The translations under genes and the position numbers were made by a program. Under the pieces are notes generated by a model, which was given only the letters and a program-made list of their open reading frames with translations, was not told the origin of the DNA and ran no database searches. A stretch of DNA of 64,000 nucleotides, taken from assembly GCF_000150275.1 (NCBI RefSeq), contig NW_002060949.1, forward strand, positions 271,861 to 335,860. Reading direction: 5' to 3'. This DNA is from Trichoplax adhaerens. Taxonomy: Eukaryota; Placozoa; Uniplacotomia; Trichoplacea; Trichoplacidae. Shown here one piece after another: positions 54,380 through 64,000 of this stretch (position 1 is its first letter; each line of letters opens with the position of its first letter).

Positions 54380-55744
54380 ATGAAAAAGATCTTACAAGTT
54401 TTGTTGACAGTTACTTCCTTTTGTGGCCTAATTATTACCCTATATTTATCAAGAAATTTTATGCCTTTGTTGTCAGCACTCAAGATACAATCGACATATT
54501 TTAATGATAGCTTCGATGATTTGCCTAAACCACTTATTGTAAATTTCTCGGACAGCTTTATGATTCAAAAACAATCACCTGGCTGCTTACAGAAATTTGA
54601 CCCTTATATCGGATACTACTCTAGATTTGGAACAAATAATTATTATGGTTCGGTTTTTAAGAATAAGCCACGCTGTGATAAGATTATTGGTAACGATAAT
54701 CATAATATCAAACATGTCACTGATAAATTGAAAAACTCTGGAAAGCGAAGTACAATTTCAGATCAAAGACTCGCTGATTTTTCTAGCAATTGTTCTAACT
54801 TTACGCCCTATTTTCCTGTACTTCCATTTTCTAAAGCAGAACTAGAGTATCCAATTGCTTACATTTTAACTGCACACCGCGATGCTGAACAAGTATTAAG
54901 ATTACTACAAGCTATTTACGTTCCGCAGAATATTTATTGTATTCATGCAGATAGTAAATCTTCCCTAGCCTTTCATAACGTATTACGCAACTTTGCTAAA
55001 TGCTTTGATAACGTTTTTCTTACGAAATCTATTTCTGTAGTGTATGCTTCATATAGCAGACTAGAAGCGGATTTATTGTGCATGAACGATTTACTGCATT
55101 CAAAGAAGCCATGGAAATACGTTATCAATTTGTGTGGTCAAGATTTTCCTCTAAAGACAAATCGAGAAATAGTAACGTATTTAAAATCGCTGCATGGTAA
55201 GAATGATGTCGAGACTTATCTTGCTCCTCATTTAAAATGGCGTTGGCAGAAGGTATATAAAACGATAAACGATCAACTAATCAATACAGCTAAAGATAAA
55301 GAAAGCCTAACGGGAATCGAATTATTTAAAGGTAGTGCTTACTATGCTTTAACGTATGAATTCTGTCGCTTCGTGTTTACCAATCCGGACGCTATTAGAT
55401 TGCGTAATTGGCTTAAAACCACTTACAGCCCAGATGAAAATTTTTGGGCAACTCTTCAGCGTCATCGGGATGCACCTGGACGTTACGATAATACTCAGAG
55501 AAATAAAAGATATAATATGAAAATAAAGTTAGCACGCTGGGGCGGAGAATCATGCAAGGGTTTCTTTCTCAGAGGAGTTTGCGTATTTGGCACGGGTGAT
55601 TTACCATCTTTGGTTAAAGAAGAGTATATGTTTGCTAATAAATTTATATTGACGTACGATCATATTACTGTTGATTGTCTCACTTCTTATCGATATAGTA
55701 AAATGGTGATGGACTACGGTAATTATTCATTTTGCGCAACGTGA
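54380..55744 (+). CDS. GT14 core-2/I-branching beta-1,6-GlcNAc transferase
   Basis: Golgi type II membrane glycosyltransferase that would add beta-1,6-linked GlcNAc to O-glycan cores or poly-LacNAc chains. 454 residues in one exon. ATG at 54380 is the first in-frame ATG after the frame opens; it gives a short basic N-terminus (MKK) and a TM helix (ILQVLLTVTSFCGLIITLYL, about residues 4-23), then a stem, then the catalytic domain from about residue 156. Family motifs: YPIAYILTAHRDAEQVLRLL, AIYVPQNIYCIHADSKS, SVVYASYSRLEADLLCMNDL (about 220-240), YVINLCGQDFPLKTNREI (about 247-265) and SPDENFWATLQR (about 351), whose Glu matches the proposed catalytic base of mouse C2GnT. Length is close to the vertebrate GCNT1/3/4 enzymes, also encoded by single coding exons. 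Acceptor specificity cannot be read from sequence. Confidence 0.92.
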   Translation: MKKILQVLLTVTSFCGLIITLYLSRNFMPLLSALKIQSTYFNDSFDDLPKPLIVNFSDSFMIQKQSPGCLQKFDPYIGYYSRFGTNNYYGSVFKNKPRCDKIIGNDNHNIKHVTDKLKNSGKRSTISDQRLADFSSNCSNFTPYFPVLPFSKAELEYPIAYILTAHRDAEQVLRLLQAIYVPQNIYCIHADSKSSLAFHNVLRNFAKCFDNVFLTKSISVVYASYSRLEADLLCMNDLLHSKKPWKYVINLCGQDFPLKTNREIVTYLKSLHGKNDVETYLAPHLKWRWQKVYKTINDQLINTAKDKESLTGIELFKGSAYYALTYEFCRFVFTNPDAIRLRNWLKTTYSPDENFWATLQRHRDAPGRYDNTQRNKRYNMKIKLARWGGESCKGFFLRGVCVFGTGDLPSLVKEEYMFANKFILTYDHITVDCLTSYRYSKMVMDYGNYSFCAT

Positions 55745-56025
55745 ATTAGTACATACCTATTAAAGTAAAGCGTAAACTTTAGAATATGATCATTGCATTA
55801 TTGCATATTTGATAAATCAAATTCTATTCGTTAAAAATATTGGTAGTTATCGTACTTTTTTAGCTGAGAGTTTAGACCGAATGGTGAACAGGCGTATGTC
55901 AGGGACAAAGCTATGATTTACGAAATTTAATTTATATCATATTATTCATTCTATGATTTCTTCGAAATCCCATAGCATTACAGTATGTAAGTGAAACAGA
56001 TATCATATTTTATTATGATTACATG

Positions 56026-56031
56026 AATAAA
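56026..56031 (+). terminator. Probable polyadenylation signal of the GT14 gene
   Basis: AATAAA occurs about 280 bp after the TGA of the GT14 gene, in AT-rich DNA. It is the first clear canonical hexamer I see downstream. In DNA this AT-rich the motif can arise by chance. Confidence 0.4.
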
Positions 56032-56964
56032 TATAATGTGAAATGCCTTCTATAGCATTGTATACGTATTTTCAAGTTAAACACCACCGTTAATTGAATT
56101 TGGAATGTACTTCAACTTTAAAGATTATTTTAAGTTTCACAGCTTTTCGATATTTTTAGGCGCTTTCTATATTGTTAGAATGCAGTGTATCCGAGTGGTA
56201 GACACAAGTCAGCTTGCACGAAATTTATAGTAAAACTTGATACATTCGTTACCTACTTAGTAATTCCGTATAATGTAACATACTGTATAATATACAATAT
56301 TTTACAGTACTGTACATGCAATGCCGTATAGGCAATCCTTGCATTGAAGATAGTGTTAGCTAGTATACTTCAAACGGTATAACTACCAGTCCGCTGCAAT
56401 AGTTTGCCGCTTTACTTGCACTGTGCTTAGTGGAAATCATTATAAAAAGATAAAAACAGTGGCAATATAGAAGATTCCCCTTGTAAAACCGCTTAATTGT
56501 ATAGATCAGTGACCGTAGTTATCTTCCATACAAATATAGAGTAGAGAGACTATGTAGGGTGTATATCACTAATTTTTGCACCGAAATAATTATAGTTAGT
56601 TTATACCATTCAAACTACTCTGTCCATTTTTTTCTATTTATCTACTTTACCAACATACCAATATCGTAATTACGATAATCATTAATTAATTAATTAATTA
56701 TTGTAACGTAGTGCGGTACACATCAGACATATGATCATTCATTATTTACTGGAGACTGGACTCATTAACAATTACAGTACATACGCCCTAAGAATTTTTT
56801 ACATCACAGCACACGCCCTAACCATTTGTGCTAGAATTGTTGCTCATAAAGAACAGAGCAAGGCAGTGTTGTTGCAGTGTGCAGTAACTACGCTGTAGTG
56901 CTGTACCGTACCATATTTATTTAGTTTTGTTTTATTTGTAACTTTCTAGCACGTTGTTTGCATA

Positions 56965-57290
56965 GTGCTGTACTGTACTCTGTATACTGTACAGTGTACA
57001 GTACTATCCCTCACAGTACTGTATCTTTCTCTCATTCGAATTACTGAGTACAGTACAGTAGGATGTCTATTATTCAAGTATTAATGGCTAAATTTAGCCT
57101 GCTGTGACTGCGAGTTGTTGACAAGTACAGTACGCCGCCGCGTACTGTACAGTATGTTGTAGCCTTGCACTGTATGGTACTGTACTGTACACTGTACAGT
57201 GTACAATCGTTGAGATACAGTACATCCAGTATCGAATGACCTAATACAGTAGCGAATTCATACTGTACTGCACTGGACATGGATTCAAAA
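56965..57290. repeat. GTAC-centred palindromic repeat cluster
   Basis: A third cluster (CTGTACTGTACTCTGTATAC..., TACTGTACACTGTACAGTGT...) just upstream of the Ig/FN3 gene start at 57562. Open frames across it are repeat translations. Confidence 0.8.
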
Positions 57291-57561
57291 TGCTGTCCTT
57301 ACTACTATTTTAGTCCAAACTAGGCGTAAATGGATATGAAACTTGGTACAGTAAATTAAGTTGCTCTATTTAGCTAATAACCCTATTGTTACTTTACATT
57401 GTTACTTGTGCAGCATTCTAAATTGGTGTATTATAGAATTATCTCTCATACTTCAGGAAGAATAAATGTTGACCGCAGAAATATCAAGTTTGTAGTAAAT
57501 TCTGTATTGAATGCTTAGTTAAAGCTTCAGTTGAAGAGCCGCCTTAACTTAAAGGGAAGGA

Positions 57562-60500
57562 ATGGGCATCTTAAAATCCTTGGTTTGCCTGGTGATATTA
57601 ACTTTTTGGGCGTCGTCGGAAGGTAGAGCGCTTTATTCTTGAGTTCTTCACGTTAGCGTAGCGTTCTTGTACACATATAAACTAAGCCATGTTGACAACA
57701 TTCTTATGCTTTCCAATTTGTTTACTATGAAGTCAAAACTCCTTTGGATATAGAGTACTTCATTATGCTTTGAGAAATTTTATTTTCTGCGCCGTAGTTT
57801 AAAGAGAAGTTCGGTCATTCATGATTCAAGCTGAGGGCTACGAGTATTTGCATATTCTAGAGTATTGTCAGACGAGTACTGTTCAGTACAGTTTAGGCGC
57901 AATTGACTAATTTACTGGATGCCTTCTTGTAATTACTTGTTAGCTTCTTGAATCTTGCTTGGCTTCCTAGATCGAGTCACTTGGATGTGACTTATTACAG
58001 TACTCTATACAGTAATTATAATCCAATCAGTATGTGTTGGTTTAGAATTATACAGTACAATTACGCGTATATTAGTAGAGCCATGATTGCTAGAATTTTC
58101 GATTTCTGAATTAAGTTAACAACGTGGGCAAGACTAATACTGTCCTTTCTGACATTGTGAATTCTAAACGAGAAATCAGTAGTAATGACATAAAGTGATC
58201 AGTTATACAGTGTAATTATCAATTAAGGATCAAAGTAGACTAGTTCTGAAAGTAAAGTTATGATTAATACGATTGGGTGGAATGAATTTCTTACCCGTTT
58301 CCATCAAATAGATCTAAAGGGAACTTTATGATTTATGATGATGTTTTGCTTACTTGGACGGTATATCGTAACTTACGAATTGTGAAATGTAATCAAAGAT
58401 ATTGCATAAGGTCGAACTGCAGCTATCAACGTACAGTACAGTATATGTTATAACTTTAAATAAAGTAAATATATTTTTTAATCCATTTAGGATACATTAC
58501 CTGTAAAGATAACTAAAACTACAAATGCAATACTGCAATTTACACTACTGTACTTCAAATTCAAATAACATATTACATCTTCATCATTGGTGCTACAATT
58601 AAACAACATAAATATTGTGTCCATTACTGTGATTCTATCATAGAGTTCAATACCGCTGTATGTTACATCACAATGTTGTTATGCAAGCTCTATAGCAATC
58701 TTGCAAAGTAGTACTAATCAGTAATTATTTAAAGGAATATCTCATTTTATCCATGCATACGTGATAGACAATTCATATGTTGCCACTAGTCTGTCTTGCG
58801 ATTAATATTAGAAAGTTACGGTAACGCGGTAGCAGGACTTTCGGTTTTCATATAGAGTAGTTAGTTCTTATGGTCGAACTGTCGAGGCTAATAATGATAT
58901 ACAATATGTGATGTGACTTCTATTAAAGATAGACTATTATCCGAAATTCGTGATTAGCAGCATCTTAGGCTAGCTTTAAAGTATTATATTCCTAGAATCT
59001 AGTACGTCTAAGTTGATTATTTTTTTTATAGTAAAAGACGATGTTGATTGTAGAAGTGTAGTTGAAAAGTGCTGCATATAAAGCATGATCATAAATTATC
59101 TATTCATGTATTACGGATAGAAAATGATTGACGAATTTTACTTCTCCATAATCTCTAAATGATGTCATAATTAGATTGTAGATTATGCTGTGCTGTATGT
59201 AACAGAATACTATACTGTACAGTATATTGAGTGCAGCTTATACCACCATACAGTATGAGCATATTATGATAGAACGTAGCAAAGATTAAACGAAATTAAT
59301 AATATAATTTGATTTACGAGTATGTGAAATTTTTTGAGAAAATTACATATTATTTATAGAAGTTCCTCTCACATCTTCAGTCTTAAGCGTAATAGGAAGT
59401 TGGCCTGCACCCATAATACTATATATAACTGGAGTGATTAGATTGCGACGCGACCTAGTAGTGCAACGTACTTCAATCTTCGACGGTATGCGTCGATGTG
59501 CATTGCTGCAGCTTGTACATTTACGTACTTGTTTCATCCACTTACCTTGTACAGTTGTCAAAAGAGCTATTACTGCCATCAAATACACGTCGTACCGATA
59601 TGCCGTAAAGTACGCTTTTATTTAGAACAATGTATTAGAAAATACTGAAATATCTTGTAATTAAAGTGCCATAATATCTTCAAATACCGTGTATTGCGAC
59701 TTCCTAATTGCAGATAACAAAATAGGAAATTTATAATTTACTACATAATGCAGAATACTACACTATATTAAAGTTATTATATTTCTTTATAGCTACCCAG
59801 GATTTATTTGAATAGTTTAGCTACTGCAGCAATCAGTACTGACTCCTTTATTGAACTTAAGACGCTCTGCTTAAACCACAGTATTGTCCAACAATTGTTA
59901 TTCTTATAGCGCACTCCGAATACCACACATAGTTCCTATCGTCAAATTACATGTACTGATTCTTTAAAATCACTTAGGTGATATTATAAGTAATGTTATT
60001 CCTAAGGGGAATTATATGAATGATGGAACTATCTATTAGATATTTCCTAGTCTACAATAGCATCACATAGCTTGAATGTTGACGAATGGATATCATGAAT
60101 ATATATTTTAATGAAAGTGCTGCTGGTGAAATAAGACTTTCTAATAATGCAACATGCTGTAAATTCTTTTAGAATTCGTAGATAGCCGCTATTATTCGTG
60201 ATATGATTTATGTCTGTACTTTTATAGGCGCAAATGTTGTCGAAATATTATCGGACAAGAATGTAGTGCTTGAAAACGATTCTCTGAACTTTACATGCCA
60301 AACTATAGGAAATTCGTTATATAATTTTACTCTATACAAAGACGGTAACATATTCGAGGCTTCTTCGGAAAATATTACCGCTAATTATGTAGAATTCGTA
60401 ATAGAAAATATTACGCAGTCAGATATTGGCACTTATTCATGCGAAGTTTCAAGTAGAAACGGTTCCTACAGTAGCCGAAATATAACAATTACTCTTGGTG

Positions 60501-63500
60501 GTAAGAATATTTTGTTGCTATATATTATTAAATCTTGTGTTTAGTAATTGAATGTGTTTTACTATTCCGGTAGAATTAAAACCAGTAATTAAAAATTCGT
60601 TGGATTTATTAACACTACTATCATACAATAATCCTTTTACTCCACAGCGATACCATTAGTAACTCTGTCACCTCAAAGTAAAAACGTAAGTGAATTTCAG
60701 CAATTGGTACTACAATGCAATGGAAGCGGTAATCCTTCACCATCGTTTACGTGGTTCAAAGATGATGTCGAGATAGACAATCTTACATACAGTATTACAA
60801 GCAGTATGGACGGGAGCAGTATTCTAAATGGGACTGCGTCAGGCAACTCAGCGGGAAATTACTATTGCGAATTATGGAATCAGTTTTCTAGAGTGAACAG
60901 TTCTTCTGCTTCTGTAATTATATATAGTAAGTTGAATTATGGTTTCTTTGATTAGGTTACATTGGACGCTTATTGCGCTGCTTTTGAAACGAAATATCTT
61001 TATTTTTGATTCTAGCGTTGCCTTACTTTACTGTTAAGCCGCTTAATAAAACTATCAAGATTGGCGATAGTGTATCTTTTGAGTGTAATGCAAGCAGCAT
61101 TCCACTACCAAATATTAACTGGTATAGAAACGGTAATCTATTGAACAGTAGTAGCTATAATATTACGTCAGGACTAGGGTATAGTCTTCTAACCATTAAT
61201 AATGTGGAAAATGGTCACAATGGAAGTTACCGATGTGAGGCCTATAACAGCTTTGATTCTGCTTTAAGAAAGGATGCTAATACGTCGCTGATTGTACTAG
61301 GTAATATGTTTAACAATTGTTATAATAAGGAGAGCATTCAATAAGTGCACAGTATTTAACTCACCTGCTCGTCTAAAGGGAATATGGGGTTATTAATAAA
61401 CTTCGGCATAATTATATATATATATAAAAGGCTATATGAAATGTTGTTTACTAAACGACCTACGGTATGTAATTTATCGTAGCACCTCCCGGACAGATAC
61501 CAGAGATTAAGATCATCGCGTCATCTAAATCTTTTGATATTGCTTGGGCTCCGCCACTATTCTTGGGCAATTTGTTTGTATCAAATTATACAATTAAAAT
61601 TTCGCAATTAACCAATCAGAACTATACTTCACCTAATTGTAATGGAAGCCTGCAGTCTGGTGAATGCATAGTTAACAAAACGATGGCCACGATCATGGAT
61701 TTACATCCAGCCTTAAAATATTATGTTCGCATAGTCGCTAGTAATGCGGTAGGATCTAGTATCCCGAAAGAAATCTCAGCTTATACGGATGAAGCAGGTG
61801 ATACCACATTGCATTAATATAATGATTACCAGATTTATTACGCTGAAGCTAATAACTTGTGATATGTGTTGCTTTATTAGCACCCGGCAAGATAGCCATA
61901 ATATCTGCTATGGTGCTCAGTGCAACTGGTATTAATATTTCATGGGGGCAGCCTTTGCCATTGAATGGGATTGTTAGGTATAGATTGCAAAGAACACTAG
62001 CAAATGAAAGCAATTGGCAGTTAATTTTTGATGGCAATGAAACAAGAGAGTTTAACGATATGGGACTGCATCCTTATACGGTATATTCATATCGTGTTAT
62101 GGCATATAATTTAAAATACGGATTGAATGGATCAGAAAGCGAATCTATTAACGAAACAACAAAACAATCTGGTATGATATGATATAAATTGATAAACTAT
62201 ACAGCAATAATGATGGTGGGTACATGTAGGAGTATATGTACGAGCTTATGTTTAGTGTATATAAATGATTAATATTATATGTATGGAACTTACATATATG
62301 AATTGCAATCTTCTGAATATGTACGTATAAATAAGTACTTATAAGTAATACTTATGACTATTATACGTATTTAGCTCCAAGTGCACCGCCACAAGAAGTA
62401 AAAGTATCAACAACAAATTCGACTAGTCTAAATGTAGTATGGCGATCACCACCTGATGGTAACAAGAACGGCATTATTACAGAGTATCTGATTCAATATA
62501 AATCGGTATCAGAAGCATCATATAAAAATGTCAGTGTCGAGGGTAATATATTCAGTGTTGACCTTGTAAGTTTACAAATTTTCACCAACTATACGATAAC
62601 GGTAGCTGCCAGAACTCAGGTTGGCCTAGGACCTAATAGTCCTAGTATAACAAGACGAACAGACGAAGACGGTTAGTTAAGTATATGAATTTACACTAAA
62701 ACATGCTTACACTGTAATAAATTTATATTAATTATATTCTACATTATGTTATAAATATAGTATTCAAAGTAGTAACATTTAAATACTGTAGTTAAATATA
62801 ATTAAATAGATAGAAGAAGGTAATGTAAAATTATTTACAGTACACATATTACGGAAACAAGATAAATATACTGTACTAAATGTACTGTATATTACAATAC
62901 AATTATTAGCTGATATTTTATATATATACTGTAGTAATAAATAAATTCAATTATTTTATAGTAAGGAAATCAAATAGAGTATTAGATACGTTAATACGTG
63001 ATATTAAACGTTTATAAAGAGAATCATGTTTATTTATTTCAGTTCCTAGTATCGTTATGGATGTATCTGTAACGGTGATCAACTCGACTTCTATTAATAT
63101 TACATGGGGCGCACCATTAAAGCTAAACGGATACGTAGGATATAAATTAGAAAGGACATTAGCAAATGAAAGTCAATGGGAATTAATCTTCGACAGTACA
63201 ACAAGGGGATTTACTGATACAGGATTACATCCATATACAGTATATTCATACCGTGTTCTCGCATATAACTTAAAATACAACTTAAACAGCTCAGAAAGTC
63301 AAGAAGTTAACGGAACGACAGAACAATCTGGTATAGTATACAAATATAAAGCAATATAGTCTTTATTTACTTATTTAATTAATTAGTTAATAAATCAAGG
63401 ATATTATTTATGTAGCTATATACTATATTGTATAAATATGTATAGATATATGTGTAATATACATATATATATAAAATTATACTGCACATATAATACGATG

Positions 63501-64000
63501 GGAATTATTAATTATCATATATGCGTATTATATAATACACTTAGTTCCAAGTGCAGCACCACAAGAAGTAAAAGTATCAACAACAAATTCGACTAGTCTA
63601 AATGTAGTATGGCGATCACCACCTGATGGTAACAAGAACGGCATTATTACAGAGTATCTGATTCAATATAAATCGGTATCAGAAGTATCATATAAAAATG
63701 TCAGTGTCGAGGGTAATATATTCAGTGTTGACCTTGTAAGTTTACAAATTTTCACCAACTATACGATAACGGTAGCTGCCAGAACTCAGGTTGGCCTAGG
63801 ACCTAATAGTCCTAGTATAACAAGACGAACAGACGAAGACGGTTAGTTAAGTATATGAATTTACACTAAAACACGCTTACACTGTAATAAATTTATATTA
63901 ATTATATTCTACATTATGTTATAAATATAGTATTCAAAGTAGTAACATTTAAATACTGTAGTTAAATATAATTAAATAGATAGAAGAAGGTAATGTAAAA
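57562..64000 (+). CDS. Ig3-FN3(5+) cell-surface protein, 5' part
   Basis: Adhesion or receptor protein continuing past the window. Exons: 57562-57622 (signal peptide MGILKSLVCLVILTFWASSE), 60228-60500 (Ig1), 60648-60926 (Ig2), 61016-61300 (Ig3), 61483-61797 (FN3-1), 61881-62171 (FN3-2), 62375-62671 (FN3-3), 63043-63330 (FN3-4), 63545-63841 (FN3-5). Every extracellular exon is phase 1-1 and holds exactly one domain; about 795 residues are visible. Ig1 lacks the core Trp (NFTLYKDG) but keeps C...D-x-G-x-Y-x-C. Ig2 has SFTWFKDD...GNYYC, Ig3 has NINWYRNG...GSYRC. FN3-2 and FN3-4 share RTLANES and GLHPYTVYSYRV; FN3-3 and FN3-5 are nearly identical. The signal exon is assigned by phase and position across a 2.6 kb intron. 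TM and intracellular parts are not seen, so the family (RPTP-like, usherin-like FN3 or other) stays open. Confidence 0.75.
57623..60227 (+). other. 2.6 kb first intron of the Ig/FN3 gene
   Basis: Runs from donor GTAGAG after the signal-peptide exon to acceptor TTTATAG before Ig1, phase 1 at both ends. It contains scattered TACTGTAC-type units, for example around 59213-59225. It also contains a GC-richer stretch at about 59360-59580 that is open on both strands and may be a nested gene. Elsewhere it is plain AT-rich sequence. Confidence 0.55.
59343..59579 (-). CDS. Small possible secreted protein nested in an intron
   Basis: Unrecognised. Reading from ATG at 59579 to TAA gives about 78 residues: a short hydrophobic start (MAVIALLTTVQG), then a basic region with KCTSCSN, RRIPSKIEVRC and an RSRR that could be a furin-type site, then LITPVIYSIMGAG and a polar end. 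The stretch is clearly richer in G+C than its surroundings, which favours coding. The C-x2-C...RIP-x-KI-x-V-x-C spacing faintly recalls cystine-knot ligands, but only three Cys are present, so I do not assign a family. A good donor (ATTGAA|GTACGT) inside could mean further exons below 59343. The plus strand is also open here, with a splice-acceptor-like TTTATAG at its edge, but that reading resembles no domain. Confidence 0.3.
   Translation of the reverse strand: MAVIALLTTVQGKWMKQVRKCTSCSNAHRRIPSKIEVRCTTRSRRNLITPVIYSIMGAGQLPITLKTEDVRGTSINNM
62375..64000 (+). repeat. Recent tandem duplication, 1170 bp period
   Basis: 62375-62830 and 63545-64000 align at an offset of 1170 bp with about five differences by eye: four in the 297 bp FN3 exon, three of them in its first 14 bases, and one in 159 bp of the following intron. 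The sequence before the two acceptors is unrelated. The repeat unit covers the exon for FN3-3, the intron with its TACTGTAC elements, the exon for FN3-4 and the next intron up to 63544. The second copy runs off the window. Confidence 0.9.

Larger units (their letters stand above)
55745..57561. other. Intergenic, GT14 to Ig/FN3 gene
   Basis: About 1.8 kb. It contains the GT14 3' UTR, a TTAATTAATTAATTAATTA stretch near 56680-56700 and the GTAC-repeat cluster at 56965-57290. No coding exon was recognised. Confidence 0.5.

Noticed and set aside
56180-56260. Box-A-like sequence (CCGAGTGGTAGAC) suggesting a tRNA
   Set aside because: No box B (GGTTCGAATCC-like) at the required distance and no cloverleaf-compatible acceptor stem by eye.
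59365-59625. Plus-strand reading of the nested ORF region as an extra exon of the Ig/FN3 gene
   Set aside because: Although an acceptor-like TTTATAG precedes it and the phase would fit, the translation has no Ig or FN3 pattern and ends in a stop with no convincing donor.
60704-60955. Taking the ATG-started frames as separate small Ig or FN3 proteins throughout the window
   Set aside because: Each is one exon of a larger gene. All start and end at phase 1 splice sites and join in frame, and the internal ATGs are not starts.

Overview
The window is eukaryotic, AT-rich nuclear DNA from an animal. Genes are split into many small exons by short introns (roughly 100-1000 bp), with GT-AG and a few GC-AG splice sites. 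The products are metazoan cell-surface proteins: Ig, fibronectin III (FN3), EGF, SRCR and SEA domains. AT-richness, compact introns and multi-SRCR/EGF receptors beside LAR-like receptors suggest an early-branching animal, most likely a placozoan (Trichoplax/Hoilungia type). That assignment is inference. I rebuilt gene models by eye from reading frames and splice sites; in every multi-exon model the intron phases agree from start to stop or to the window edge.

Layout. (1) 8463 to <1, minus: a large Ig3-FN3(n) receptor whose N-terminal order and motifs resemble LAR-type (R2A) receptor tyrosine phosphatases; its 3' half is outside the window. (2) 16732-11645, minus: a complete FN3 type I receptor of about 869 residues with a LAR-like juxtamembrane domain, one TM segment and a short tail without a phosphatase domain. 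It shares exon boundaries with gene 1 and looks like a shortened tandem paralogue. (3) 22014-44194, plus: a 47-exon receptor of about 3072 residues: signal peptide, 27 EGF-like and 15 SRCR domains, one Ig, a SEA domain with a probable self-cleavage site, TM and short tail. (4) 48307-44984, minus: CHERP, a nuclear SURP/CID/RS/G-patch splicing factor, convergent with gene 3. (5) 54380-55744, plus: an intronless GT14 (core-2/I-branching type) beta-1,6-GlcNAc transferase. (6) 57562 to >64000, plus: an Ig3-FN3(5+) protein with one domain per exon and a recent two-exon tandem duplication at the window edge. A small minus-strand ORF lies inside its first intron.

The two large gene-poor stretches differ. 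16.7-22.0 kb is plain AT-rich DNA. 48.3-54.4 kb, and again 56-57.3 kb, is full of palindromic TACTGTACAGTA-type repeats. It also holds a TA-flanked MITE-like element and a long near-perfect hairpin.

Four of the six main genes encode secreted or membrane adhesion/recognition proteins, and the GT14 enzyme would modify O-glycans on such proteins. I see no evidence that they are regulated together. The most interesting points are the paired LAR-like receptors, one without a phosphatase, the modular SRCR/EGF/SEA giant, the 52.0 kb hairpin and the ongoing FN3 exon duplication.
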